Of a DNA stretch of 47,696 bases, positions 18,326-26,009 are shown in pieces. Positions within the stretch are counted from its first letter, which is position 1. Every line of letters begins with the position of its first letter. Source of the stretch: an uncultured Clostridiaceae bacterium (lineage in GTDB: Bacteria > Bacillota > Clostridia > Clostridiales > Clostridiaceae); NCBI GenBank assembly GCA_946405135.1, contig CAMJGD010000022.1:1-47696 (forward strand), given 5' to 3'. A program made the translations under genes and the position numbers. A model generated the notes under the pieces. It saw only the letters and a program-made list of their open reading frames with translations. It was not told the origin of the DNA and did not search any database.

Positions 18326-19919
18326 ATTCACTAATAAGCAAATTATTTTTCATAATGGTTTAAATACTATTGTTGGTGACGATATTGCTTCTAACTCCAT
18401 TGGTAAATCAACTATGTTAATGATTATAGATTTTGTTTTTGGTGGCGATGACTATATAAAAAGGAATTTCGATGCTATACAAGCACTAGACCATCATCTT
18501 TTTAAATTTTCCTATGTATTTGATGCAGAAGAATTATTTTTTATTCGTTCTACAAATGAATATAACTATGTTTCTGTATGTAATGAAAAATTTGAAGTTC
18601 TAGATAAAATAAAAATATCTGATTTCACAAAATTACTAAAAATAAAATATCAAATTCAGATAGAAGACATATCTTTTAGGGAAATCATCGGTAGATATTT
18701 CAGAGTATATGGTAAAGAGAACCTTAACGAAAGAAAGCCAATACAATATTTTGAAAAAGAATCTGCCGCAAAATCAATTGTTTCATTGCTTAAGTTATTT
18801 GATAAATACAAGACTATAAAGGAACTTGAAGATCATATTGAGTCCTTGGTTGAAGAAAAAAAATTACTTAATGATGCTGCAAAAAAGGATCTAATTCCCA
18901 GAATGAACAAAACATTATTTAATAAAAATAATAAGAAGATTTCTGAATTAAATGAAGAATTAGATGTGATGAAAAAGAATATTATTACTAAATCAGCAGA
19001 AATTGAAGCTCTTATTTCAAAAGAAGTCCTTGATTTGAGAAAAAGAAAAAGTATTTTAATCACTGAAAAAAATATGTATGAAAGCAGACTTACCCGCACA
19101 TTAACTAACCTTGAAACAAAAAATATATCACTTGATTCTGAATTAACAAGATTAGTTACATACTTCCCTAATTTTAATGTTGAACAAGTAAAAAAAGTTG
19201 ATGCTTTCCACTCATCTATTACTAAAATCTTAAAATCTGAACTTCAAAATACCGAAAAAGAACTAAAGTCAAAAATTAATATACTTAACAATCAAATTAA
19301 TGCTATAGATAAAGAAATAAGTGAAAAGTTACTTATAAAAGATGCTCCTAAATATGCAATAGACAAAGTTATAGAATTATCAGCCCAAATAAAACAATTT
19401 ACTGACGAGAATGGTTACTACACTAAAAAATTAGTACTTGAAAATTCTATAGCCACCTCTAATGAATCTTTAGAAAATATAAAAGTAACCCTATTAGATG
19501 AAATATGTAATCAAATAAATATAAAAATGCATGAATTAAACCAACTAATATATACTGATAATAGACGTGATCCTACTCTTAATATACATGGAAATAAATA
19601 CACCTTTAACACTTATGGTGATACTGGAACCGGTACTGCTTTTGCAAACCTCATTACATTTGATTTAGCAATTTTAGACCTAACCTGTTTACCTGCTATC
19701 GCACATGACTTGCCACTTTTAAAAAACATTGAAAATTCTGCATTAGAAAATATAATCGAGTTATATAGTAATAATAAGAAACAGATATTCATTGCTATTG
19801 ATAAAATACATTCATACAAAACAGATACTGCAGATTTAATTACCAAACATAAGGTATTAGACTTGTCTAAAGATAAATTGTTATTTATTAAAAACTGGAA
19901 ACAAGAACGAAATAACTAA
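18300..19919 (+). CDS. ABC-3C SMC-like ATPase (DUF2326)
   Basis: A 539-aa ABC ATPase of the SMC/RecN/Rad50 type. Walker A is split-type IVGDDIASNSIGKST (24-38). Long coiled-coil segments cover about residues 175-375. The C-terminal ATPase half has TGTGTAFANLITFDLAIL (ABC signature leading into Walker B) and IFIAIDKIHSY. DUF2326 proteins are the ATPase/sensor arm of ABC-3C systems, proposed to detect invading DNA or nucleoprotein and license the nuclease. ATG 18300 has GAAGGTG upstream. A terminator follows 10 bases after the stop, closing the operon. Confidence 0.85.
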   Translation: MLKQIICDKFTNKQIIFHNGLNTIVGDDIASNSIGKSTMLMIIDFVFGGDDYIKRNFDAIQALDHHLFKFSYVFDAEELFFIRSTNEYNYVSVCNEKFEVLDKIKISDFTKLLKIKYQIQIEDISFREIIGRYFRVYGKENLNERKPIQYFEKESAAKSIVSLLKLFDKYKTIKELEDHIESLVEEKKLLNDAAKKDLIPRMNKTLFNKNNKKISELNEELDVMKKNIITKSAEIEALISKEVLDLRKRKSILITEKNMYESRLTRTLTNLETKNISLDSELTRLVTYFPNFNVEQVKKVDAFHSSITKILKSELQNTEKELKSKINILNNQINAIDKEISEKLLIKDAPKYAIDKVIELSAQIKQFTDENGYYTKKLVLENSIATSNESLENIKVTLLDEICNQINIKMHELNQLIYTDNRRDPTLNIHGNKYTFNTYGDTGTGTAFANLITFDLAILDLTCLPAIAHDLPLLKNIENSALENIIELYSNNKKQIFIAIDKIHSYKTDTADLITKHKVLDLSKDKLLFIKNWKQERNN

Positions 19920-19928
19920 AACTATGAG

Positions 19929-19956
19929 AAGCGAAGGCTAACTTCGCTTTTTTCTT
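19929..19956 (+). terminator. Terminator of the ABC-3C operon
   Basis: AAGCGAAG and CTTCGCTT arms with a 5-nt loop followed by TTTTTCTTTT. Confidence 0.92.
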
Positions 19957-19967
19957 TTCATAATTAG

Positions 19968-19993
19968 TTAGACAAAATAACTATTTTGTCTAA
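19968..19993. repeat. 26-bp perfect palindrome after the ABC-3C terminator
   Basis: Arms TTAGACAAAATA and TATTTTGTCTAA around AC. Read with a 6-bp centre its arms (TTAGACAAAA) differ at only two positions from those of the 17053-17080 palindrome (TTGGACAGAA). On the minus strand it contains GACAAAATAGTT, the same 12 bases as I recall for the start of the Tn7 TnsB-binding site. It has no U-tract and is not a terminator. Confidence 0.85.
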
Positions 19994-20092
19994 TTTGATT
20001 ATAGCGCTGAAGTATTGATATTGCAGCTACCAAATAAAATTTTATATTAAAAAGTTTGAAAATTGCTTCTGTAATGTCCAACTTTCATAAAC

Positions 20093-20320
20093 TTACTGCA
20101 CTAATGATATACTTGTTCTCATTATGTTGGCTAATGCAACGTTCGGCACTTTAACACAGTAAACTTTTAATGCATATTTTTCTCCTTCGGCGATTAGCAC
20201 CTTCTTATCCTATACGAGTGTATCAACCTCGTTATAGCTATCTTTTATAATTCTCATATAATCACGCTCTTTTATAACATATTCATAGTCCAGCTCTCCA
20301 ACTGGATTATGTATCGACAT
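20093..20320 (-). pseudogene. Small gene interrupted by an in-frame amber codon
   Basis: From ATG 20320 the frame reads MSIHNPVGELDYEYVIKE and continues for 36 codons to TAG at 20210-20212. It then stays open in the same frame (DKKVLIAEGEKYALKVYC) to TAA at 20093. Both halves have ordinary protein composition, so this looks like a 75-aa gene with a recent point mutation. Family not recognised. It is 47 bases downstream of the 20368 gene on the same strand. Read-through of the amber codon cannot be excluded. Confidence 0.55.
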
Positions 20321-20367
20321 TTCTGCTCGGGCGTTATGTAAAGAGGCTTAATTTAAGTCTCGATTGT

Positions 20368-20880
20368 TCAATACCTATCTCTATCATAGTAAGGGATTAC
20401 ATCATTTGCATTGGGTAATTGCATCGCATCTTGTATGGCTTTCTCCTTGGTGAAGTATTCCCCACCTCTGCGATCAACATATGACGTATTTGGATTTTCG
20501 ATATACCAGCGGTCTATCCTGTCATCATTACCTCCAACAAAACAGCCTCTCCTGATTGTATATCCATTATATAACCTTTCCTTCGGTCTTTCTTCTGGAT
20601 GCTCTTCGTAATAAGCATCTAACATCATTTTAATCTCTTCATAGGCTGCGTTGACTGCACTATCCAGTGTGTAATCATCACTATTACAAAAACACGTCAG
20701 ATTGGTAATTGCAAAGTATCTCTTATTATATACTACTTCATTTATTCCTTGTCCCTGATATATTATATAAAGATTGACCTTATTATTAAAAATAAAAGCT
20801 CCAACCTCATAAACTGTATCATAATCTCTACCTAATTTGAGGTATTTCCTTATCTCTTTTTTAGTTGCTTTTTTAATCAT
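20368..20880 (-). CDS. Hypothetical protein
   Basis: A 170-aa soluble protein with no family I recognise. A central stretch YYEEHPEERPKERLYNGYTI is charged and probably a linker, and the C-terminus is Tyr/Asp/Arg-rich (IPYYDRDRY). It has a good ribosome binding site (AAAGGAGTGGTGGT before ATG 20880). A small broken gene follows on the same strand. Genes of this kind are common in mobile elements; no role is assigned. Confidence 0.7.
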   Translation of the reverse strand: MIKKATKKEIRKYLKLGRDYDTVYEVGAFIFNNKVNLYIIYQGQGINEVVYNKRYFAITNLTCFCNSDDYTLDSAVNAAYEEIKMMLDAYYEEHPEERPKERLYNGYTIRRGCFVGGNDDRIDRWYIENPNTSYVDRRGGEYFTKEKAIQDAMQLPNANDVIPYYDRDRY

Positions 20881-21434
20881 ACCACCACTCCTTTAGATTA
20901 ATTATTTTGTTTTCCAATCCTTTAAGGATTATTCTATAATGAAAACTTTAGTTTAAACTCTCTTTTTTCTTTATCGTTTCTATTATCTTCTTTAGCTCTG
21001 CTTTTTCATCATTTGTTAGTTCATCGTTAAGATTAACGTCTGTAGGACTATTATCAATCCACCATTTTAAACTAAATAATCATTTTTTTATTGCAATTTA
21101 TGTTCATTTTCTCCTTGGAACTACATTAATCTTCAATTTAACCATATGTTGCCTAAATCATTATACTCTCACCTCAATTTAGGCAATACAATATCAAGCC
21201 TATGCTTTTTATAACTATAGCCAGGTTCCAATTTACTATCTTTATTCAGTTATCTTATTCAAATGGAATTATATAATTTGTTAACAGATCTGTAATATAA
21301 ATTAATAATCTTCTTGAAATGCACTTCTTAAGAAAGGTTTTGTCGACTGAACCATCTCTTATATTATTATTCTATAATATTTAAAAGCCTTATTCAAATT
21401 TTACTCCCTAAAACTTTTTAGTAACCTAAATTTT
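20881..21434. other. Intergenic region with a gene remnant
   Basis: Apart from the minus-strand remnant at 20948-21079, this is AT-rich DNA without an open frame, hairpin-plus-U-tract or repeat that I could support. Confidence 0.45.
20948..21079 (-). pseudogene. C-terminal gene remnant
   Basis: An open stretch ending TNDEKAELKKIIETIKKK and SLN has typical charged helical protein composition but no start codon or ribosome binding site; a TGA closes the frame upstream. Probably the 3' end of a decayed gene. Family unknown. Confidence 0.35.
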
Positions 21435-22535
21435 CTACCTAACTTGGTTCATCAAATAATAATCTATGCCTTTTATTCGTCTTTCATAGAATTGTGTAAA
21501 TTCCGTTGCAGGTACTTCATCAGGGTCTTGGTAATTTCCTTTTAGCTGAATTACAGATATTTGTTCTAAATCAAATCCTGCCTTTGAAAGATTATTAATA
21601 CATTTAAGTGTACCTTCTTTTCCTGCATCATCCTCATTTATTACACTGTCATTATCAAGGCACAGAGTTATATGATCTGGATTCATTTCTTTCAATATTT
21701 TTAGCTGATAGTTGCTCATAGCGCACCCCATTAGTGCCATAGCACTATATCCATACTTCTGCAACATAATTGCATCGAAAGTTCCTTCTACAAGAATAAC
21801 ATTGTTTGTATCTAATCCCTTTTGCATTAGATGATAATATCCATATAAGCATTCCGATTTATTACCTAAACATTTATACTTTGGTTTAAACTCATTTTCA
21901 TCCGTATTATAAAAAATTCTCTTGCTTACTGCCTTCAGCTTTCCATTCTCATTATATATAGGAAACACTATTCGTTCTTCCTCGCAGTCAAATCCTAAAT
22001 AATAATCTTCCATGTCATCTTCATTTAAGCCTCTACTTTCTAAATAACGAATGGCACTCTTTTTTTCTTTTAAATTTGAATGATATTTTCTTATATCGCT
22101 CTCCTTAAGATATAATTTATTTTCTCCTGGTAATATATTACTTATATTTCTACGATAAGCAATAGCGCTCTCTTTAAACATTAAGCCTTTCTTCCTATTA
22201 TATTGGATAGGCTTTACATTCCATCCCTTATTATCAATCTCAAGCCCAGCAAGTTTAGCCATAAATTCAATAGCTTCTTTTCTTTCTTTTATATTACCAG
22301 CTTTCATAACAAAATCAGTTAGATTATATTCATGCTGTTCACAGTGGTGACTAAAACATATCATTGATTTTTTATTCCTATTTAATGCTAAATTAAATTT
22401 ACTGGCATTTTCATGGAATACACAAACTGTTCTTATATATTCACCCGAATTCCTGTAATCCACTCCGAGTTCATCTAAAAGCATTGTTAAATCTATGTTT
22501 TTAATTATTTCCTTCTCAATCTTCCAATTAATCAT
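21435..22535 (-). CDS. DnaG-like primase with CHC2 zinc finger and TOPRIM domain
   Basis: Primase-type protein of 366 aa. An N-terminal CHC2-like zinc ribbon uses C38, H41, C60 and a Cys/His cluster near 63-65 (CVFH ... CFSHHC). The TOPRIM part follows, with VILVEGTFDAIML and HITLCLDND carrying the acidic metal residues. The helicase-binding C-terminal domain of chromosomal DnaG is absent, so this is a plasmid/phage/ICE-type primase making primers for a mobile replicon. Start: ATG 22535 (MINWKIEKE) with AGGGGGAT upstream; an earlier ATG at 22556 overlaps the preceding gene more. The coding end of the upstream HTH gene overlaps this region, so the two form an operon. Confidence 0.85.
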   Translation of the reverse strand: MINWKIEKEIIKNIDLTMLLDELGVDYRNSGEYIRTVCVFHENASKFNLALNRNKKSMICFSHHCEQHEYNLTDFVMKAGNIKERKEAIEFMAKLAGLEIDNKGWNVKPIQYNRKKGLMFKESAIAYRRNISNILPGENKLYLKESDIRKYHSNLKEKKSAIRYLESRGLNEDDMEDYYLGFDCEEERIVFPIYNENGKLKAVSKRIFYNTDENEFKPKYKCLGNKSECLYGYYHLMQKGLDTNNVILVEGTFDAIMLQKYGYSAMALMGCAMSNYQLKILKEMNPDHITLCLDNDSVINEDDAGKEGTLKCINNLSKAGFDLEQISVIQLKGNYQDPDEVPATEFTQFYERRIKGIDYYLMNQVR

Positions 22536-22545
22536 AACTATCCCC

Positions 22546-23289
22546 CTAATCTTCATATTCTATTTGTAACTCCGGTGGACAGATTCGCCTCAATAGTAAA
22601 CAAACTGCCTTTTCACATTCAGGTCCTTTTGTAGTTTTATAATAAGTAAATATTAATCCCTTTTCCTTTAAACTATCCAATAGCCGTTTTAAAGTCTTTT
22701 TATCCTTTCTATTCAAAAACTTCATTATTTCCTCTATTGTAATAATTACCATATATCCATTCTTAACTTTTTGAAGCAAGAATATATAAAGCATCTTTTC
22801 TGTAATATTCAAAGCTATAGAAAAGACAACACAAAATGGAACAAAGGTTACACTACTATCATATAAATTAAAATAATAGTTATTATGGTTGAATCTCTTA
22901 TCATTCTCTCTTCTTCTACTTCGTTCAGCCTTAATATATCCATGGCTTACAAGATTATTTATACTATCTATTATTGTAGTGTGGGATTGACCAGTACACT
23001 CTTCTAAATGCTCGATTGATGGAAATGCTACCTTATGCTTATTTATATAAGCCTTAATCATAATATAAATTAGCTTGTCCTTATGAGAAATATTTGTAGC
23101 CTCTAACACGTAGTTTTCGATATATACTGCATAGTATCCTCCGGCTTTATTATAGTTTTCAAATTCTGATTGGGTAAAATTAAGCAATTCATAAAAAATC
23201 CTATAGCAAGATTCTTTTCCCTCATTATTCTTAAAAGTTATTTTATATCCTTCATACATTTGCTGTACTTTTGTTACTTTATTACTCAT
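22546..23289 (-). CDS. Winged-helix replication-initiator-like protein (HTH_36 type)
   Basis: A 247-aa protein with a helix-turn-helix/winged-helix domain around residues 73-140 (IMIKAYINKH, FPSIEHLEECTGQSHTTI, NLVSHGYIKAERS), similar to the HTH_36/DnaD-like N-terminal domain of plasmid and phage replication proteins. A second winged-helix-like segment lies near 175-235 (TIEEIMKFLNRKDKKTLKRL). The paired layout and the primase right after it suggest replication initiation of a mobile replicon; a transcriptional regulator is the alternative. Start: ATG 23289 with GGGGGTGA six bases before it. Confidence 0.72.
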   Translation of the reverse strand: MSNKVTKVQQMYEGYKITFKNNEGKESCYRIFYELLNFTQSEFENYNKAGGYYAVYIENYVLEATNISHKDKLIYIMIKAYINKHKVAFPSIEHLEECTGQSHTTIIDSINNLVSHGYIKAERSRRRENDKRFNHNNYYFNLYDSSVTFVPFCVVFSIALNITEKMLYIFLLQKVKNGYMVIITIEEIMKFLNRKDKKTLKRLLDSLKEKGLIFTYYKTTKGPECEKAVCLLLRRICPPELQIEYED

Positions 23290-23867
23290 AGAACTCACCC
23301 CCTCATAATATTAAAATTCATCGGGTTTGCCACTTGAGCTTAACAATTTTTTGTTTGAGTGAATTTATTAAAATTATATAAAGATTTATATTACTTTCCT
23401 ATTTATACCTACTACCAATTCCAAAAATGCACTCAAGTCCGCTTCTTCTATGTTAAGCTCTGTATAAATTATCCCGTATGTATTAATCGTTACCTTTATG
23501 AGGTTATATATGTTGTTTTATGATTGTTTAAATTTATTATAATAATTCTTCAGTTAAAAACCAAATTTTACTCCTAAAACTTTATATACTTATTTATAAC
23601 CTAAATAAGTGTACTATTTTTGGAAACGGCTCTGATGATATTATGGAAAGTAATATTATTTATTATATGACTTTTGTAAGACTAATCATAAAGGAAAAGT
23701 CTGCTTTGATTCCATTTGACAAAATTTACTTTCTATTAAAATAAAAACTATGATCATGTCTTATCTTCTAACATAAGACATAAATATACTTGATATCCTA
23801 ATAAATCATTGTATATTCTATTCCTACAATAAATCTTCAATTAAAAGATGAATGAAGGAGGAATTCT
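23290..23867. other. Divergent intergenic region, about 580 bases
   Basis: Lies between the HTH/primase operon and spoVS and must carry both promoters. AT-rich, with several TATAAT-like boxes but none with a convincing -35. If the HTH/primase pair is a replication module, an origin with iterons would be expected near here; I saw no clear tandem repeat. Confidence 0.4.
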
Positions 23868-24161
23868 ATGGGTAAGATGGTTAACCTAAAAGTTGGAAGT
23901 AAGACAGATGTAAACTCACTAAAAACGTCAATTGTTGGTAATATTAAAGCAGGAGAGACAGTAATAATAAATGCAATCGGAGCTGGTGCAAATTATATAG
24001 CTGTAAAGGCTATAATAATGGCAAGAGGACAGCTTAATTCTTGCGGATGCTCTTTATTTGCAGACCCTTCCTTCCATGATTACGAAATTGAATCTCCTGT
24101 TACCAGTAGCATTAAAACAGGTATAAGGTGGATACTAAAACTAAATAAAGCTCTCCTATAA
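23868..24161 (+). CDS. spoVS: Stage V sporulation protein S (SpoVS/Alba-like) family protein
   Basis: Small Alba-fold protein of 97 aa. The SpoVS signature is clear: LKVGSKTDVNSLKTSI, INAIGAGANYIAVKAIIMARG, then a diverged end (VTSSIKTGIRWILK). SpoVS affects spore coat and septation in Bacillus and is thought to bind nucleic acid. Start ATG 23868 has GAAGGAGGAATTCT upstream. The middle section (LNSCGCSLFADPSFHDYEI) is less typical, so this may be a paralogue of the main chromosomal spoVS. Monocistronic, closed by a strong hairpin. Confidence 0.85.
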   Translation: MGKMVNLKVGSKTDVNSLKTSIVGNIKAGETVIINAIGAGANYIAVKAIIMARGQLNSCGCSLFADPSFHDYEIESPVTSSIKTGIRWILKLNKALL

Positions 24162-24166
24162 CTGAA

Positions 24167-24202
24167 AAAGTCTATATATGAACTGCATCATATATAGACT
24201 TT
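24167..24202. terminator. Bidirectional-looking terminator after spoVS
   Basis: Perfect 15-bp stem (AAAGTCTATATATGA / TCATATATAGACTTT) with a 6-nt loop. It sits between converging spoVS (plus) and the small membrane peptide gene (minus). Confidence 0.85.
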
Positions 24203-24238
24203 ACATAAAATAATCTTTGTGATTGTAAAATTATATAG

Positions 24239-24346
24239 TCAATAATTTCGGATAGTCATTGATTTGATTGGTTTGATTGTGTATGTGCTTATACCTGATA
24301 AACAAAGAATTCCTACAATTGCTATGAGAATAAATGCATTATCCAT
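24239..24346 (-). CDS. Tiny hydrophobic membrane peptide (35 aa)
   Basis: ATG 24346 opens MDNAFILIAIVGILCLSGIS, one transmembrane helix, then a short basic polar tail containing TIKPIKSMTIRNY. Size and layout resemble type I toxin peptides and other small membrane regulators. The ribosome binding site is weak (GAAGATGA), as is usual for type I toxins. It ends 37 bases before the shared terminator and is divergent from the candidate sRNA at 24412-24504. A chance ORF is possible. Confidence 0.45.
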   Translation of the reverse strand: MDNAFILIAIVGILCLSGISTYTIKPIKSMTIRNY

Positions 24347-24401
24347 GTTTTCATCTTCTTTAGTCTTTTTATCAAAGATGTTTATTTCTATAAATTTATA
24401 G

Positions 24402-24407
24402 TATAAT
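24402..24407 (+). promoter_or_regulatory. -10 box of a candidate small RNA
   Basis: TATAAT preceded by TTTATAG; the -35 position (TGTTTA) is poor. It would start an RNA near 24413. Confidence 0.4.
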
Positions 24408-24411
24408 ATTG

Positions 24412-24504
24412 TTAGAACGAATGTGACCTATAGTGCATATGTTTTACTAGAGATTATTAGAAAATGATGAGTGAGCGCCAACTACCTCATCATTTTCTTT
24501 TTTT
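24412..24504 (+). ncRNA. Candidate small RNA (about 90 nt)
   Basis: Begins after a TATAAT box and ends in a strong intrinsic terminator: AAAATGATGAG (24461-24471) and CTCATCATTTT (24486-24496), then CTTTTTTT. No open frame lies inside and no gene on this strand is upstream that would need the terminator. It is divergent from the 35-aa membrane peptide, which it does not overlap. Not matched to a known RNA family. Confidence 0.45.
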
Positions 24505-24952
24505 ATTTCAAGTAATTTTTCAGTCTTATCTTCGCATTACTGTGCTTTCTCAAATCTAATTTTTCTATATAATTTACACCATTAATTAATCGTCCACGGC
24601 AGAAAAATAAAATTGCTTAAAAATGAGTTTAAATAATTATTAGATATTATATAGTTATAATAACACACTGACTTCTATTGCATATATTCACGATTTATAG
24701 TTATCAAAGTGAATTTAAAAACGATTGTATTCCAATATCTTTTAAAATCTTTATCTTTCTTCTATTTTCTATAATTAATCTAATATATATTCTAAAGACT
24801 ATAGCAAATTTAAAAACCAATTACGCTTTTTATATTACGTTTTTAACAAAAAAACTTGACTTTCATTTTTATCATTTGCAAATATATAACCAAGTCAGAT
24901 ATTCTGAAATTCCGAATATCATGAAATATGAAAATGAAAGGTTGTGATATAT
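24505..24952 (+). other. Upstream region of the zinc-ribbon gene
   Basis: An 89-codon open frame at 24678-24947 fills part of it, but it starts at TTG without a ribosome binding site and is low-complexity, so I do not call it. The 3' part carries the AAAGG ribosome binding site of the next gene. Confidence 0.45.
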
Positions 24953-25453
24953 ATGAATAATGAAGATTTTCAAATTATAAAAAGAAATGATTTTGCGGTA
25001 ATAATAAATGGTGAAAAAATTCTAACTCCGGAATTTACAAGAATTGCTACTTCTCGCTATAGATTAACTCCTGAATTAATACTTCAAAAGCAATGTCCTA
25101 AATGCAAACAATGGTACGATGTTGCAAAATATGAAAATGAGCAATGGGTTGAAATATGGCTTGAAAGTGAGTATAAAAAATCTAAAACCGGCTCTTTTCC
25201 CACCTATTGCACTCAATGTAATAATCAATTAAGAGAATTGCAACAATTTGATAAAGATAATAAATCAGCTGATAATTTAAATAGAAAATACTTTAAGAAA
25301 GATACAGTAATATGGGACTCTGATGTTTATAAATATGTTATGATACAAGCCGTATTAGAAGGGAAAAGTAAAAATCAGTATTTAAATGATACTTTTAGAG
25401 ATCTAATGAAAAAGAAACCCATTAAAATACCACTTGAAAATAAAAGCGAGTAA
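24953..25453 (+). CDS. Zinc-ribbon hypothetical protein
   Basis: A 166-aa protein with two CxxC pairs, CPKCKQW near residue 47 and CTQCNNQL near residue 83, which would form one zinc ribbon. The C-terminal half (WDSDVYKYVMIQAVLEGKSKNQYLNDTF) resembles a ribbon-helix-helix-like or coiled tail. It is probably a nucleic-acid or protein-binding factor. ATG 24953 with AAAGG upstream is preferred over GTG 24944. Monocistronic. No family is recognised. Confidence 0.65.
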   Translation: MNNEDFQIIKRNDFAVIINGEKILTPEFTRIATSRYRLTPELILQKQCPKCKQWYDVAKYENEQWVEIWLESEYKKSKTGSFPTYCTQCNNQLRELQQFDKDNKSADNLNRKYFKKDTVIWDSDVYKYVMIQAVLEGKSKNQYLNDTFRDLMKKKPIKIPLENKSE

Positions 25454-25524
25454 AATTTGATTAATCGGTATTTATTTTATATTATAAGGGCATCAAACAA
25501 AATTTTGCAAAGGAAGTGGTTTAT

Positions 25525-25920
25525 ATGTACCAAGATACTCTAATACACGTTAAAGACTTTAAAACTTTAAAGGTATGGCAAAAGGCTATAGATCTTGCCA
25601 AAGATATATATTCTGTTACCGCAAATTTTCCCGCTTTCGAGATATATGCTATGAAATCCCAAATAATTAGATGTACAACCTCTATTGCAGCAAATATTGC
25701 TGAAGGCTGTGGGCAATTATACCCAAAAAAAGAACTCTCATTTATTAATAACGCACTAGGAAGTGCCTCCGAATGCAGACACTGGCTGGAGCTTTCTTTG
25801 ATGACCGGCTATATATCACAAAAGGACTATGAATTATTGAATGATAAAACTATTGAAATAATCAAAATGCTGATTGGTTATATGCGCAAGGTCCAAACCC
25901 AAATAAGTGAAAATCAGTAG
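25525..25920 (+). CDS. Four-helix-bundle protein (S23 / Avd-like family)
   Basis: A 131-aa member of the 23S rRNA-intervening-sequence/Avd-type four-helix-bundle family. Motifs: LKVWQKAIDLAKDIY, FPAFEIYAMKSQIIR, SIAANIAEG (the conserved Ala-Ala-Asn-Ile-Ala-Glu-Gly), and RHWLELSLMTGYIS. Family members include Avd of diversity-generating retroelements, which binds RNA/DNA with a reverse transcriptase. No reverse transcriptase or template/variable repeat pair is visible here, so this is the stand-alone type with unknown function. Start ATG 25525 with AAGGAAGTG upstream. Confidence 0.85.
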   Translation: MYQDTLIHVKDFKTLKVWQKAIDLAKDIYSVTANFPAFEIYAMKSQIIRCTTSIAANIAEGCGQLYPKKELSFINNALGSASECRHWLELSLMTGYISQKDYELLNDKTIEIIKMLIGYMRKVQTQISENQ

Positions 25921-25929
25921 AGTCAAAAG

Positions 25930-25958
25930 GTTCAAGCCCACTTATAATGCAGGCTTGA
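25930..25958. other. Inverted repeat between converging genes
   Basis: TTCAAGCC and GGCTTGAA arms around about 13 bases. It sits between the four-helix-bundle gene (plus) and the GIY-YIG gene (minus) and could end both transcripts, but no U-tract follows. Confidence 0.4.
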
Positions 25959-26009
25959 ATATACATAATCAAAATGTAATCACAACATAGTTATAATGTA
26001 ATCATTACT

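Noticed and set aside
23704-23722. GACAAAATTTACTTT as a third TnsB-like site
   Set aside because: Only a partial match in AT-rich sequence with no dyad and no neighbouring copies.
24678-24947. 89-codon hydrophobic frame before the zinc-ribbon gene
   Set aside because: TTG start without a ribosome binding site, low complexity, and it runs into the next gene's Shine-Dalgarno region.
25525-25920. Diversity-generating retroelement suggested by the Avd-like protein
   Set aside because: No reverse transcriptase and no template/variable repeat pair are visible anywhere in the window.
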